From Candidatus Wallbacteria bacterium (lineage in GTDB: Bacteria > Muiribacteriota > JAQTZZ01): a DNA stretch of 26,559 nt. A program made the position numbers and the translations under genes. Positions 1 to 7,065 of this stretch are shown piece by piece (within the stretch, counting starts at the first letter, position 1; each line of letters opens with the position of its first letter). The notes under the pieces were generated by a model. It was not told the origin of the DNA, did not search any database, and saw only the letters and a list, made by a program, of their open reading frames with translations. The DNA is taken from positions 1 through 26,559 of the forward strand of contig JAQTRI010000004.1 of assembly GCA_028711905.1 (NCBI GenBank). The letters are read 5' to 3'.

Positions 1-1
1 T

Positions 2-532
2 GTACTGGATGAAATACTTATGCCTGCCATGCAAAGCGCTGGAGAATTATATGAACGGGGAAGATTCTATCTTCCGCAGCTGCTCGCTGCAGCCGAGGTT
101 ATGCAGGGTTGCGCAGAGCTACTGGAGCAGAGATGTCCCGGTACAGGAACGGAGTCTAAGAAAAAAGTGCTGCTGGCATCCGTTGAAGGCGATGTACACG
201 ACATAGGTAAAGGCATTGTTTCTATGCTTTTACGCACCTATGGCATCAGCGTGAAAGATCTGGGAAGAGATGTTAAAAGCTCAGCAATCGTCGAGGCTGT
301 AATGAAGGATAATGACATTGCCGTGGTCGGTTTGTCTGCGCTGATGACAACCACGATGATACAGATGAAAAAAGTCATTGATGACCTGAATGTGAACGGG
401 TGCAGGGATCGAGTCCTCGTTGTGGTTGGAGGAGCGGTAGTCACTGCCGGATATGCGAGTGAGATCGGGGCGGATTTTTATGCAGGCGATGCTGAGACTG
501 GAGTGCGTTATATCAGGGAGAAGGTCAAATGA
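2..532 (+). CDS. Corrinoid (B12-binding) methyltransferase subunit, 5'-truncated by window edge
   Basis: Cobalamin-binding protein that shuttles a methyl group between methyltransferases. The frame is open to the first codon of the window, so the start lies upstream; residues here are numbered from the in-frame Met at base 20. Residues 1-35 look like the end of the four-helix cap domain of the MtaC/MtbC/MetH type (ELYERGRFYLPQLL). The Rossmann B12 domain follows, with the cobalt-ligand motif DVHDIG at 58-63 (His60 the lower axial ligand), then GLSAL and VVVGGA, which in the family line the nucleotide loop. The protein ends at the usual family boundary. It overlaps metV by four bases (ATGA), so the two are probably translationally coupled. 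Together with MetV and MetF this suggests that methyl groups move between methyl-tetrahydrofolate and a corrinoid. The partner methyltransferase is expected upstream, outside the window. The substrate cannot be told from this piece. Confidence 0.9.
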   Translation, partial: VLDEILMPAMQSAGELYERGRFYLPQLLAAAEVMQGCAELLEQRCPGTGTESKKKVLLASVEGDVHDIGKGIVSMLLRTYGISVKDLGRDVKSSAIVEAVMKDNDIAVVGLSALMTTTMIQMKKVIDDLNVNGCRDRVLVVVGGAVVTAGYASEIGADFYAGDAETGVRYIREKVK

Positions 533-1209
533 TCGTCACCACAGCCAAAAAGCTCGAAGAAATCATAGTTCACATCGACGGCAAAAAGGTTTTTCTGATT
601 GGTTGTGATATATGTGCTAAACTGTGCCGGACCGGGGGGGATGAGCAGATAGCCCAGTATGCGGAGATTATGCGTGAACTCGGTTTTACTGTTGTGGGAG
701 AACGGCAGATTGAGGGTGTTTGTAATGAGCTTCTGGTCAGGAAATTCATGCGCGATAATCAGACGGTGCTTTCAAGCGCGGACACATTTTTGATTGCTTC
801 CTGCGGCAACGGGGTGCAGGTTTTCAAGGATTTCGTGCCGGAAAAAACAGTACTTCCACTTTTGAACACCTTGTTTCTCGGTTCCATGAAAACACACAGG
901 CAGTTCCAGGAGCGATGCTACATGTGCGGGGACTGTGTTGTAGGAATCACTGAAGGGATATGTCCTAAGACCCAGTGCGCTAAATTTATCAACAACGGGC
1001 CTTGCGGGGGTTCGATCAATGGCAGGTGCGAGGTTGACCCCGACCGGGAATGCGCCTGGTACCGGATTTATGAACGGATGAGGGAGAGGGGCAGGGAACA
1101 CCTGCTGGATGGAATTTTTCTGCCCACCAATCACTCACAGGACCTGATCCCGAGAAAGATGGAATGTGATGGAAAAGTACCAGACGCAACTGGAAAAAAA
1201 ACTAAATAA
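529..1209 (+). CDS. metV: MetV-type methylenetetrahydrofolate reductase C-terminal domain protein
   Basis: Small cysteine-rich partner of MetF in acetogens and other anaerobes; in studied examples MetV joins MetF and links it to other electron carriers. The 226-residue protein has Cys at 26, 29, 33, 65, 92, 130, 133, 136, 145, 150, 159, 167 and 175. These include a CxxCxxC group (130-136) and the family signature GPCGG followed by GRCEV and CAWYRIYERM near 157-184. Clustered cysteines suggest iron-sulfur or zinc binding, which is inferred here. It starts at the ATG overlapping the upstream TGA, with a purine-rich ribosome site (GGGAGAAGG) just ahead. Its end overlaps metF by about 40 bases, so the two are almost certainly co-expressed. 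Assignment to the family is firm; electron donor and reaction direction are unknown. Confidence 0.88.
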   Translation: MIVTTAKKLEEIIVHIDGKKVFLIGCDICAKLCRTGGDEQIAQYAEIMRELGFTVVGERQIEGVCNELLVRKFMRDNQTVLSSADTFLIASCGNGVQVFKDFVPEKTVLPLLNTLFLGSMKTHRQFQERCYMCGDCVVGITEGICPKTQCAKFINNGPCGGSINGRCEVDPDRECAWYRIYERMRERGREHLLDGIFLPTNHSQDLIPRKMECDGKVPDATGKKTK

Positions 1210-2047
1210 CAGAGAATTCCCGGTTACAATCGAACTTTTTTCCGTCAGAGGTACGGGAATAAAGAGACTTTTATCCACAGCCGAGCGTCTGAAGGGGACA
1301 GCCACTGCATTTAATATTACTGACAACCACAGGGCGACGATGCGTGCCTGTCCTATGAGCATCTGCGCCAGGATCGCAGGCATGGGAATAGAACCTGTGC
1401 TTCAGGTTACTTGCAGAGACAGAAATCGTCTTGCGCTTCAGAGCGACTTGCTGGGCGCGAATATTTTAGGCATCAGGAATGTGCTGGTAATCACCGGAGA
1501 CCACCTGAAGTTTGGCGACAATCCCACCGCGTATCCGGTTTTTGACTTAGATTCCGTCCAGCTGCTTCAATTCATGAGTGGAATGGAAAAAGGACGGGAC
1601 TCTTCAGGGCAGAAATTGCACGGAACACCGAGCTTTTTCAAGGGAGCGGCCATCAATCTGTGCGCAAGCCCGGAATGGATCCATCTGGCCAAAGCCAAGA
1701 AAAAAATCTGTGCCGGAGCCGATTTTTTTCAGACACAGCTGATTTTCGACCCGGAACTGGCGTTAAAGATGAAGAACAAAATCAGCGGGGCATTCATGCT
1801 GGCAGGGGTGACGATTCTGAAAAATTATGCTTTTGCGCAATATCTGAAAGATAAGATTCCGGGTATTGTCATGCCGGATGAGGTGTTACGGAAAATGCTG
1901 AAAGCAGGCGATGAGATTCGGGCCGGAATAGAGATTGCGGCAGAGACCGTCCGGGATTTGAAAGATCATGTTGATGGCATTCATTTTATGGCCCTCGGTA
2001 TGGAAGAGTATATACCTGAGGTTCTGAAAAAAGCAGGAATCAGCTGA
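1169..2047 (+). CDS. metF: Methylenetetrahydrofolate reductase (MetF)
   Basis: Flavoenzyme that interconverts 5,10-methylene- and 5-methyl-tetrahydrofolate, feeding methionine synthesis or the methyl branch of the Wood-Ljungdahl pathway. About 292 residues, the usual bacterial length, with a single TIM-barrel domain. Visible family features are the early beta-strand glutamate (VTIELFS, near residue 20, where other MetF proteins have the catalytic Glu), the LQVTCRDRNR strand, and GIRNVLVITGDH, equivalent to the nilaLrGD motif. The ATG at 1169 is chosen; a GTG directly before it (1166) is equally in frame. The start lies inside the end of metV, and the gene ends 13 bases before a convergent gene, with no obvious terminator in the gap. 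Next to MetV, the enzyme is probably of the MetVF type rather than a stand-alone NADH enzyme. Confidence 0.92.
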   Translation: MEKYQTQLEKKLNNREFPVTIELFSVRGTGIKRLLSTAERLKGTATAFNITDNHRATMRACPMSICARIAGMGIEPVLQVTCRDRNRLALQSDLLGANILGIRNVLVITGDHLKFGDNPTAYPVFDLDSVQLLQFMSGMEKGRDSSGQKLHGTPSFFKGAAINLCASPEWIHLAKAKKKICAGADFFQTQLIFDPELALKMKNKISGAFMLAGVTILKNYAFAQYLKDKIPGIVMPDEVLRKMLKAGDEIRAGIEIAAETVRDLKDHVDGIHFMALGMEEYIPEVLKKAGIS

Positions 2048-2060
2048 AGGGATCCGGGCT

Positions 2061-3272
2061 TTAAACCACCCGAATTTCGGCGGCCAGTTTGAAAATCGGC
2101 AGGTAGATGGCCAGCAAAACCAGGAGCACGATAATTCCGAGGATAATGATCAGCATTGGCTCGATGAGTGAGATAAAGGTCTTGGAAAGCAGATCTATCT
2201 CTTTTTCATAAAATTCGGCAAGGTAAAGCAGCATTCTGTCGAACGAGGCCGTTTCCTCCCCGATTTCCACCATTTCAATAGTCAAAATCGGGACAATGGG
2301 AACTTCTCGGAAAGATTCGGCGATTCCCCGTCCGGCTTCGAGCGAAGAAATGATTTTAGTCATCTGCAGCTTCAGGGACTGGTTGGATATGGTCTCCAGG
2401 GCCATGTCAAACGATCGAAGTACAGTATAACCGCTGGCAAAAAGGACGCTCAGGTGGCGGCAGAAGATGCTCATGTTATACTGCAGACTGATTTCTTTGA
2501 TGAGAGGAAGCTTTAGAATCGTGTCGTCAATCGCCAGTCTGCCCGCGCGAGTATGGTAAAACTCATAGAGCAGCGACAGGGTCAGGATTAGGATTACCAC
2601 CTCCCAGACAAGATACCGCTTGATAAAATCACCGATGGCCAGCATGATCTTGGTGATCATCGGCAGTTTGTCAAGGGTAAGTCCCAGCTGCCAGTAAAGG
2701 TTGGCGAAAGTCGGTACGATGTAAGTGAAGAGAAATAGAGAAATAGCAAGGATGATGAAGGAAACAATGGCCGGGTAGATCATTACTGACAGGAGTTTAC
2801 GGCGGACATCCCTGTTTTTTTCAATGTAATCTGCCAGGCGTTCCAGAATTTCGTGAAGTTTTCCGGTTTCCTCGCCGATGCGGATAAGACTGCAATAAAA
2901 TGGGCTGAATAAAGACTCGAAACGCTTAAAAGCCTGAAACAGATTTTTGCCGCTTTCAATTTCTTCGCGCATAATGCGGATTTTCTGACGGAAACTCGGG
3001 TTTTTTTCCTGTTTCTCGAGGATGCTCAAGGATTTGAAGATTGAGACACCGGCTTTGATCAGCACGGAAAAATAGCGTGTGAAGAAAAGCACATTCTTTA
3101 TGCTGATACTCTGCCATTGCAGAAGAGGAACCTTTTCTTCTTCAATCAGGTTGAAGTATACGGCCCTGCGGGCATCAAGGATTTTTCGCGCTTCTTCTAT
3201 GCTGGGAGCGGATAAGGATTCAATAGTCAGAGCATTGTCGCTATTTCTTCCGGTATAATGAAAGAGAGGCAT
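2061..3272 (-). CDS. Type II secretion / type IV pilus inner-membrane platform protein (GspF/PilC family)
   Basis: Inner-membrane platform protein that couples the cytoplasmic assembly ATPase to pilin or pseudopilin assembly. 403 residues, the normal family length. Two T2SSF domains are visible: the first near 60-180 (FFTRYFSVLIKAGVSIFKSL, then IRIGEETGKLHEILERLADY) and the second near 270-390 (FCRHLSVLFASGYTVLRSF, then VEIGEETASFDRMLLYLAEF). Hydrophobic stretches follow each conserved helix pair: around 160-188, 215-237 and near the C-terminus (LIIILGIIVLLVLLAIYLPI). The start codon overlaps the stop of the upstream repeat protein by one base (TGATG), so the two form an operon. No pilin, secretin or intact GspE gene sits beside it. 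Whether it serves pili or secretion cannot be decided from sequence. Confidence 0.92.
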   Translation of the reverse strand: MPLFHYTGRNSDNALTIESLSAPSIEEARKILDARRAVYFNLIEEEKVPLLQWQSISIKNVLFFTRYFSVLIKAGVSIFKSLSILEKQEKNPSFRQKIRIMREEIESGKNLFQAFKRFESLFSPFYCSLIRIGEETGKLHEILERLADYIEKNRDVRRKLLSVMIYPAIVSFIILAISLFLFTYIVPTFANLYWQLGLTLDKLPMITKIMLAIGDFIKRYLVWEVVILILTLSLLYEFYHTRAGRLAIDDTILKLPLIKEISLQYNMSIFCRHLSVLFASGYTVLRSFDMALETISNQSLKLQMTKIISSLEAGRGIAESFREVPIVPILTIEMVEIGEETASFDRMLLYLAEFYEKEIDLLSKTFISLIEPMLIIILGIIVLLVLLAIYLPIFKLAAEIRVV

Positions 3273-5155
3273 CAGAACTCCAGTTTGAGATTACTGTTTT
3301 CTTCATTGATAAAAACCTGATCGCGGTATAATTCCCGGTTGCCCTTCAGAACCGAAACATTGTAAAAATCGCGTTTGATTCTGCTGAAGGAAAATGTGCC
3401 GTCCCCAGAAACTCCGGCCGTGTGTTCGTTAAGTCTGACTTTAAACGCAGAGACTTCGCCGGTAGATACGATTCTGCCGGAAACATCAAGGAATTCAGCT
3501 TCTCCGGATAGTTTGAGGTTGAAGATCACGCGGCTGTCCCTGATGCGCAGCTGACTGCGGAACACCTTGTAGTTGTCCGCAAGGACCACAACATCATGAA
3601 GTCCGTGCTCCACCCCGGTCAGCGAGTAGCGGCCGCTGGAATCGGCGCGTCCGGAAGAGGAGCCGATGACAACAACGGCACCTGGAACCGGAAGATCACT
3701 GTTTTCAGAAACGATCAGGCCTTCTATGACGGCAGAATTGGTTTCAACATGTGGTGGCTGTAAACGATTTGCTGTGGGAGGAGGCGCGGGTGCAGAAAAA
3801 GCCCCCTGTGATTCGATATCACTGAAAAGAATGGTTGAAGAATCCGGCTCAATCTTCCCGATGGAAGAAACTGCAGCCGGTCTTGGAAGGGAATCAAGAT
3901 GGAACGACAAAATTTCTGTTCCAGCTGAAACGCGAACCGTTTCAGAGAGACTCAGGAAATTGGCGGCGTCAACAACCACTTCCAGAGTGGACGGAGAAAG
4001 ATCGCCGATAACACCTGTTCCTGAAACATCGCTGAGGATTTCGCGGTCTCCTATCCTGACCGAGGCTGCGTTGACCGGAGAGCCTGTTTTGCGATCAAGA
4101 ACCCTGAATTTAATCATGGCCTTGTCGGGTTTTTCCTGCAGGACGATGGTGTGGAAATCAGTTCCCTGAGTTAGAATCGTCTTGCTTTTGTAAGGAAGAT
4201 ATCCTTCCATGGAAGCGGTGATTTCAGTAATTCCTGAAGGAAGAACCGGAAACTCAAAATCTCCCGCTTCATCTGACAGGTCCTTTCTTCCCCCAGCAGT
4301 GATTTCAGCGCCGTTGAGGGCGTCCCCCGCAGCTGTAAGGACTTTGCCTGTCAAGTGGAGAAGGGAGGACGCAGGCACAAGAAACAGCGTCATCTCATAA
4401 ACGCCGGTAGGCTGGGTGTAAAATTCCTGTACCTGCTGATAGCCATTTGCGGTAACAATGTATTCCTGTTCGCCCTGGAGGATGTTGTTCAGCATGAAAT
4501 CACCGTTTTCATCGGAACTGGTCTCCTGGCCTGAAATGCAGATCCTGGCCTGAGCGACAGGCAGCCTGTCGACAGCGCTTAACAGCTTGCCTGAAACAGT
4601 TCCCAGGCCGGAGAGCGGGGATAATCTGAGCGGAAAAAAACGGTTCCCCTGGTCCACTGTGATCTTCGTGACAAGAGGCTTGAACTGATCAAGACGGACA
4701 GACAGCTCGTATTCACCGGCTGCTAAGCCCTTGAGTGTAAAACTTCCGCCAGAGTCGCATCTGACCCCGTGCGGACCGACCCTGACAAGTGCAGCAGGCA
4801 GAGGCTGTTCCCGGGCATCATCCTTGATCGTGCCGTGAATATCGTAGAGGATCTTCTGAACATTAAGGCTGAAAGTCTGATAGTTTTCCTGTTCGCCGAG
4901 CCAGACGGTGGAGCGGAGGGTCTTGTAATCAGGCGCCTGCACTTCGACTATCAATTGGCCGTAAGGCAGATTGGTTACAAGAACGCACCCGTTTTTATCT
5001 GTAAACGAACGGCGGCTGTTGACAATCACAACAGCTCCTTTCAGAGGGAGCGAATCATCTGCGGAAAGCACTTCCGCGCGAAGCGATGGAGCAGATGAAA
5101 GCTGTTGCGTCGCGAGCAGTACAGACAGAAGACAAAGGCAAAAAGTTTTCTTCAT
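3272..5155 (-). CDS. Exported protein with about seven carboxypeptidase-regulatory-like repeats
   Basis: The 627-residue protein begins with a clear signal peptide (MKKTFCLCLLSVLLATQQ, no lipobox), so it is probably periplasmic or surface-exposed. The rest is a chain of beta-sandwich repeats of the CarboxypepD_reg type. Each has the pattern G-x-V, P-x-x-x-A-x-V, a D-x-x-G turn and a G-x-Y/F-type ending. I count them at about 25-100, 105-181, 186-262, 267-341, 346-420, 475-548 and 555-627, with a Pro/Ala-rich linker near 450-470. I see no catalytic domain. Such repeats are known in secreted enzymes, adhesins and TonB receptors, where they act as structural or binding modules. Pairing with the GspF gene suggests a role in, or export by, the pilus/secretion system; that is inference. 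The start has only a weak GGG ribosome site. Confidence 0.85.
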   Translation of the reverse strand: MKKTFCLCLLSVLLATQQLSSAPSLRAEVLSADDSLPLKGAVVIVNSRRSFTDKNGCVLVTNLPYGQLIVEVQAPDYKTLRSTVWLGEQENYQTFSLNVQKILYDIHGTIKDDAREQPLPAALVRVGPHGVRCDSGGSFTLKGLAAGEYELSVRLDQFKPLVTKITVDQGNRFFPLRLSPLSGLGTVSGKLLSAVDRLPVAQARICISGQETSSDENGDFMLNNILQGEQEYIVTANGYQQVQEFYTQPTGVYEMTLFLVPASSLLHLTGKVLTAAGDALNGAEITAGGRKDLSDEAGDFEFPVLPSGITEITASMEGYLPYKSKTILTQGTDFHTIVLQEKPDKAMIKFRVLDRKTGSPVNAASVRIGDREILSDVSGTGVIGDLSPSTLEVVVDAANFLSLSETVRVSAGTEILSFHLDSLPRPAAVSSIGKIEPDSSTILFSDIESQGAFSAPAPPPTANRLQPPHVETNSAVIEGLIVSENSDLPVPGAVVVIGSSSGRADSSGRYSLTGVEHGLHDVVVLADNYKVFRSQLRIRDSRVIFNLKLSGEAEFLDVSGRIVSTGEVSAFKVRLNEHTAGVSGDGTFSFSRIKRDFYNVSVLKGNRELYRDQVFINEENSNLKLEF

Positions 5156-5219
5156 CCCGTAGATTATCGGTAAAAGGTGAAAGGAATTAATACCGGAGGG
5201 TCTTTGATTTTATTCGCGG

Positions 5220-5232
5220 AAACACGCTGTTT
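5220..5232. promoter_or_regulatory. 13-bp palindrome upstream of umuD, candidate LexA/SOS operator
   Basis: AAACA-CGC-TGTTT is a perfect 5-3-5 inverted repeat ending 27 bases before the umuD start, in the 104-bp gap between divergent genes. Error-prone polymerase operons are normally repressed by LexA, and LexA boxes differ between phyla. The repeat matches neither the E. coli (CTG-N10-CAG) nor the Bacillus (GAAC-N4-GTTC) box. No convincing -35/-10 pair was found around it. An operator role is inference. Confidence 0.35.
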
Positions 5233-5259
5233 GGGATAACATGATCGCGACAGGGGGAT

Positions 5260-5709
5260 ATGGTGGTGAACAAAAAAATGGACAATGTCGAATGGCTGGG
5301 AGTCTTCGGGCAGAAGACAGATTTGAAACTGCCGCTGTTTTCTGACGGAATCGCCGCCGGTTTTCCTTCACCCGCAGACGATTACATTGAAAGAAAGCTG
5401 GATTTGAACGAATATCTGATCCGGCATCCTGCAGCCACCTTTTTTGTGCGGGTTGAAGGCGAATCCATGATTAACGCAGGCATCCATCCCGGGGACATAC
5501 TGATCGTCGATCGTGCGCTGGAGCCTGGGGACAATAAGATTGTAGTAGCTTTGCTTGAAGGTGAATTTACGGTAAAGCGGTTGAGAAAAACCTGTTCCGG
5601 ACTTTTCCTTTTGGCGGAAAACCCTGCGTACGCACCGATTGAAATCCAGCAGGGGGCCAATTTTGAAATATGGGGAGTCGTAGCCTTTGTTATTCACCAG
5701 GCGGAGTAG
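5260..5709 (+). CDS. umuD: UmuD-like S24 (LexA-type) self-cleaving mutagenesis protein
   Basis: Accessory subunit of DNA polymerase V. After DNA damage, RecA filaments trigger self-cleavage and the product activates UmuC. The 149-residue protein has a probable Ala33-Gly34 cleavage site (AAGFPSP, like Cys-Gly in E. coli UmuD). The Ser-Lys dyad is visible as Ser69 in VEGESM and Lys106 in FTVKRL. Their spacing of 37 residues equals that of E. coli UmuD (Ser60/Lys97). There is no helix-turn-helix region, which separates it from LexA itself. The ATG has a strong GGGGG ribosome site 3-7 bases upstream; two GTG codons follow in frame. It lies six bases ahead of umuC, the classical umuDC arrangement. 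Confidence 0.93.
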   Translation: MVVNKKMDNVEWLGVFGQKTDLKLPLFSDGIAAGFPSPADDYIERKLDLNEYLIRHPAATFFVRVEGESMINAGIHPGDILIVDRALEPGDNKIVVALLEGEFTVKRLRKTCSGLFLLAENPAYAPIEIQQGANFEIWGVVAFVIHQAE

Positions 5710-5715
5710 TGAAAC

Positions 5716-7032
5716 ATGAACTCTCTGTTTGCATTGGTAGACTGCAATAATTTCTATGTGTCCTGCGAACGCGTCTTCAATCCGCGCCTTTTGGGAAAAC
5801 CGGTTGTGATATTGTCCAATAATGACGGATGTATTGTATCCAGATCCAATGAGGCCAAACGAGCAGGGATAAGCATGGGTGTTCCGGTTTATCAGTGTCA
5901 TGAACTGATCCGCAGGATGGGAGTCAGGGTCCTGTCATCAAATTACGCTCTATACGGAGACATGTCGGATCGCGTAATGGAAACGCTGAGGACGCTGGCT
6001 CCTGAAGTCGAAGTTTATTCGATTGATGAAGCGTTCCTGCCGCTTGATGGCATGAAACTGAAAGATTTAGCCGCTTTTGGCGAAAGAATCCGGCGGATAG
6101 TCCGGCAGTGGACCGGAATTCCGGTAACAGTGGGGGTTGCTTCCACCAGGACCTTGGCCAAGATCGCCTGTGCTCGCGCAAAAAACACATCTGGTGTTCT
6201 GGTGGTCGAAGACGGTTCCATGACCGCTGAAATATTGGCGGCAACTCCTGTGGAAGAGGTTTGGGGGATAGGCGACCGCAGCGGATTGAAGCTGAGAAAA
6301 GCCGGCATGGAAACAGCGCTGGATCTGCGGAACGGACAGGACAATCTGATCAGGAAGGTGCTGCATGTTACGGGGTTGCGCACTGCATATGAACTCAGAG
6401 GCAAATCCAGCATTGAATCGATCAGGATCGCGGATAAGAAAGCCATCATGTGCTCGCGCTCATTCGGCCGCCCGGTGGAAGAGAAAAATGAATTGCGGGA
6501 AGGCCTGGCATATCATGCGACCAGAGCCTGCGAAAAACTGCGCAGGCAGGGAGCGGCCGCCGGACTGGTAACGGTGTTTATCGATACCGGCAGATTTCGC
6601 GGAAAGGTTTACAGCGCTTCAACAACAGTGACTCTGACAGAACCGGATTTTGACACGGCAGTAATAATCCGTGCTGCCGGGGAGGGGCTTGAACGCATTT
6701 TCCGTTCAGGCTTTCTTTATCTGAAAAGCGGGGTCCTGCTCAGCGGGATTGTCGGGCTTGATCAGGTGCAGCAGAATTTATTCACGCCCGGACGCGGGGC
6801 AGAAAAAAAACGCAATCTGTACAAGGCGGTGGATCTTATAAACAGCAGGTTTGGCAGGGATTCCCTGCGTCCGGCAGCCACGGGCCTTTCGCGAAAATGG
6901 GCCATGAAAAGAAAAATGTGCTCTCCCAGATATACTACGGTTTGGGGAGAAATACCCTTAATCAGGGATCGGGGACGAATTAAAAACAGGCAAACCGGGA
7001 AGATGATTGGAGATTCTTCCGGATTCCGGTAG
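5716..7032 (+). CDS. umuC: UmuC, Y-family translesion DNA polymerase V catalytic subunit
   Basis: Error-prone polymerase that copies past DNA lesions during the SOS response. 438 residues, close to E. coli UmuC (422). Catalytic metal ligands are Asp9 (ALVDCNNFYVSCER), Asp104 and Glu105 (YSIDEAF). The little-finger region and the UmuC-specific C-terminal domain (MCSPRYTTVWGEIP near 405-418) are present. QQNLF at 352-356 matches the beta-clamp binding motif. About 20 residues after the usual C-terminal motif are basic and poorly conserved-looking. Their DNA also holds the promoter of the next gene, and the TAG stop is the first three bases of that promoter's -10 box. The partner umuD is immediately upstream, so the pair should be co-transcribed. 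Confidence 0.95.
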   Translation: MNSLFALVDCNNFYVSCERVFNPRLLGKPVVILSNNDGCIVSRSNEAKRAGISMGVPVYQCHELIRRMGVRVLSSNYALYGDMSDRVMETLRTLAPEVEVYSIDEAFLPLDGMKLKDLAAFGERIRRIVRQWTGIPVTVGVASTRTLAKIACARAKNTSGVLVVEDGSMTAEILAATPVEEVWGIGDRSGLKLRKAGMETALDLRNGQDNLIRKVLHVTGLRTAYELRGKSSIESIRIADKKAIMCSRSFGRPVEEKNELREGLAYHATRACEKLRRQGAAAGLVTVFIDTGRFRGKVYSASTTVTLTEPDFDTAVIIRAAGEGLERIFRSGFLYLKSGVLLSGIVGLDQVQQNLFTPGRGAEKKRNLYKAVDLINSRFGRDSLRPAATGLSRKWAMKRKMCSPRYTTVWGEIPLIRDRGRIKNRQTGKMIGDSSGFR

Positions 7033-7035
7033 AAT
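7007..7035 (+). promoter_or_regulatory. Sigma70-type promoter for the PLP-enzyme gene, overlapping the umuC stop
   Basis: TTGGAG (7007-7012), a 17-base spacer and TAGAAT (7030-7035) give a good housekeeping promoter 31 bases ahead of the next start codon. The umuC stop codon TAG forms the first half of the -10 box. It would uncouple the metabolic genes from SOS control. Predicted transcript start is near 7042. Confidence 0.6.
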
Positions 7036-7065
7036 GAAGTCAGGTCTTTCAAAACAGGAGGAGAC

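Noticed and set aside
2048..2060. Bidirectional terminator between convergent metF and gspF-like genes
   Set aside because: The 13-base gap is too short and the nearby CGGG/CCCG pairing is weak, with a ten-base loop and no clear T run.
3666..4169. 167-codon open frame on the plus strand
   Set aside because: Lies wholly antisense to the repeat-domain protein, whose repeats and signal peptide are clear. Its translation is low-complexity with no recognisable domain.
5368..5901. 177-codon open frame on the minus strand
   Set aside because: Antisense to umuD and the start of umuC, both with complete catalytic residues. No motif in the translation.
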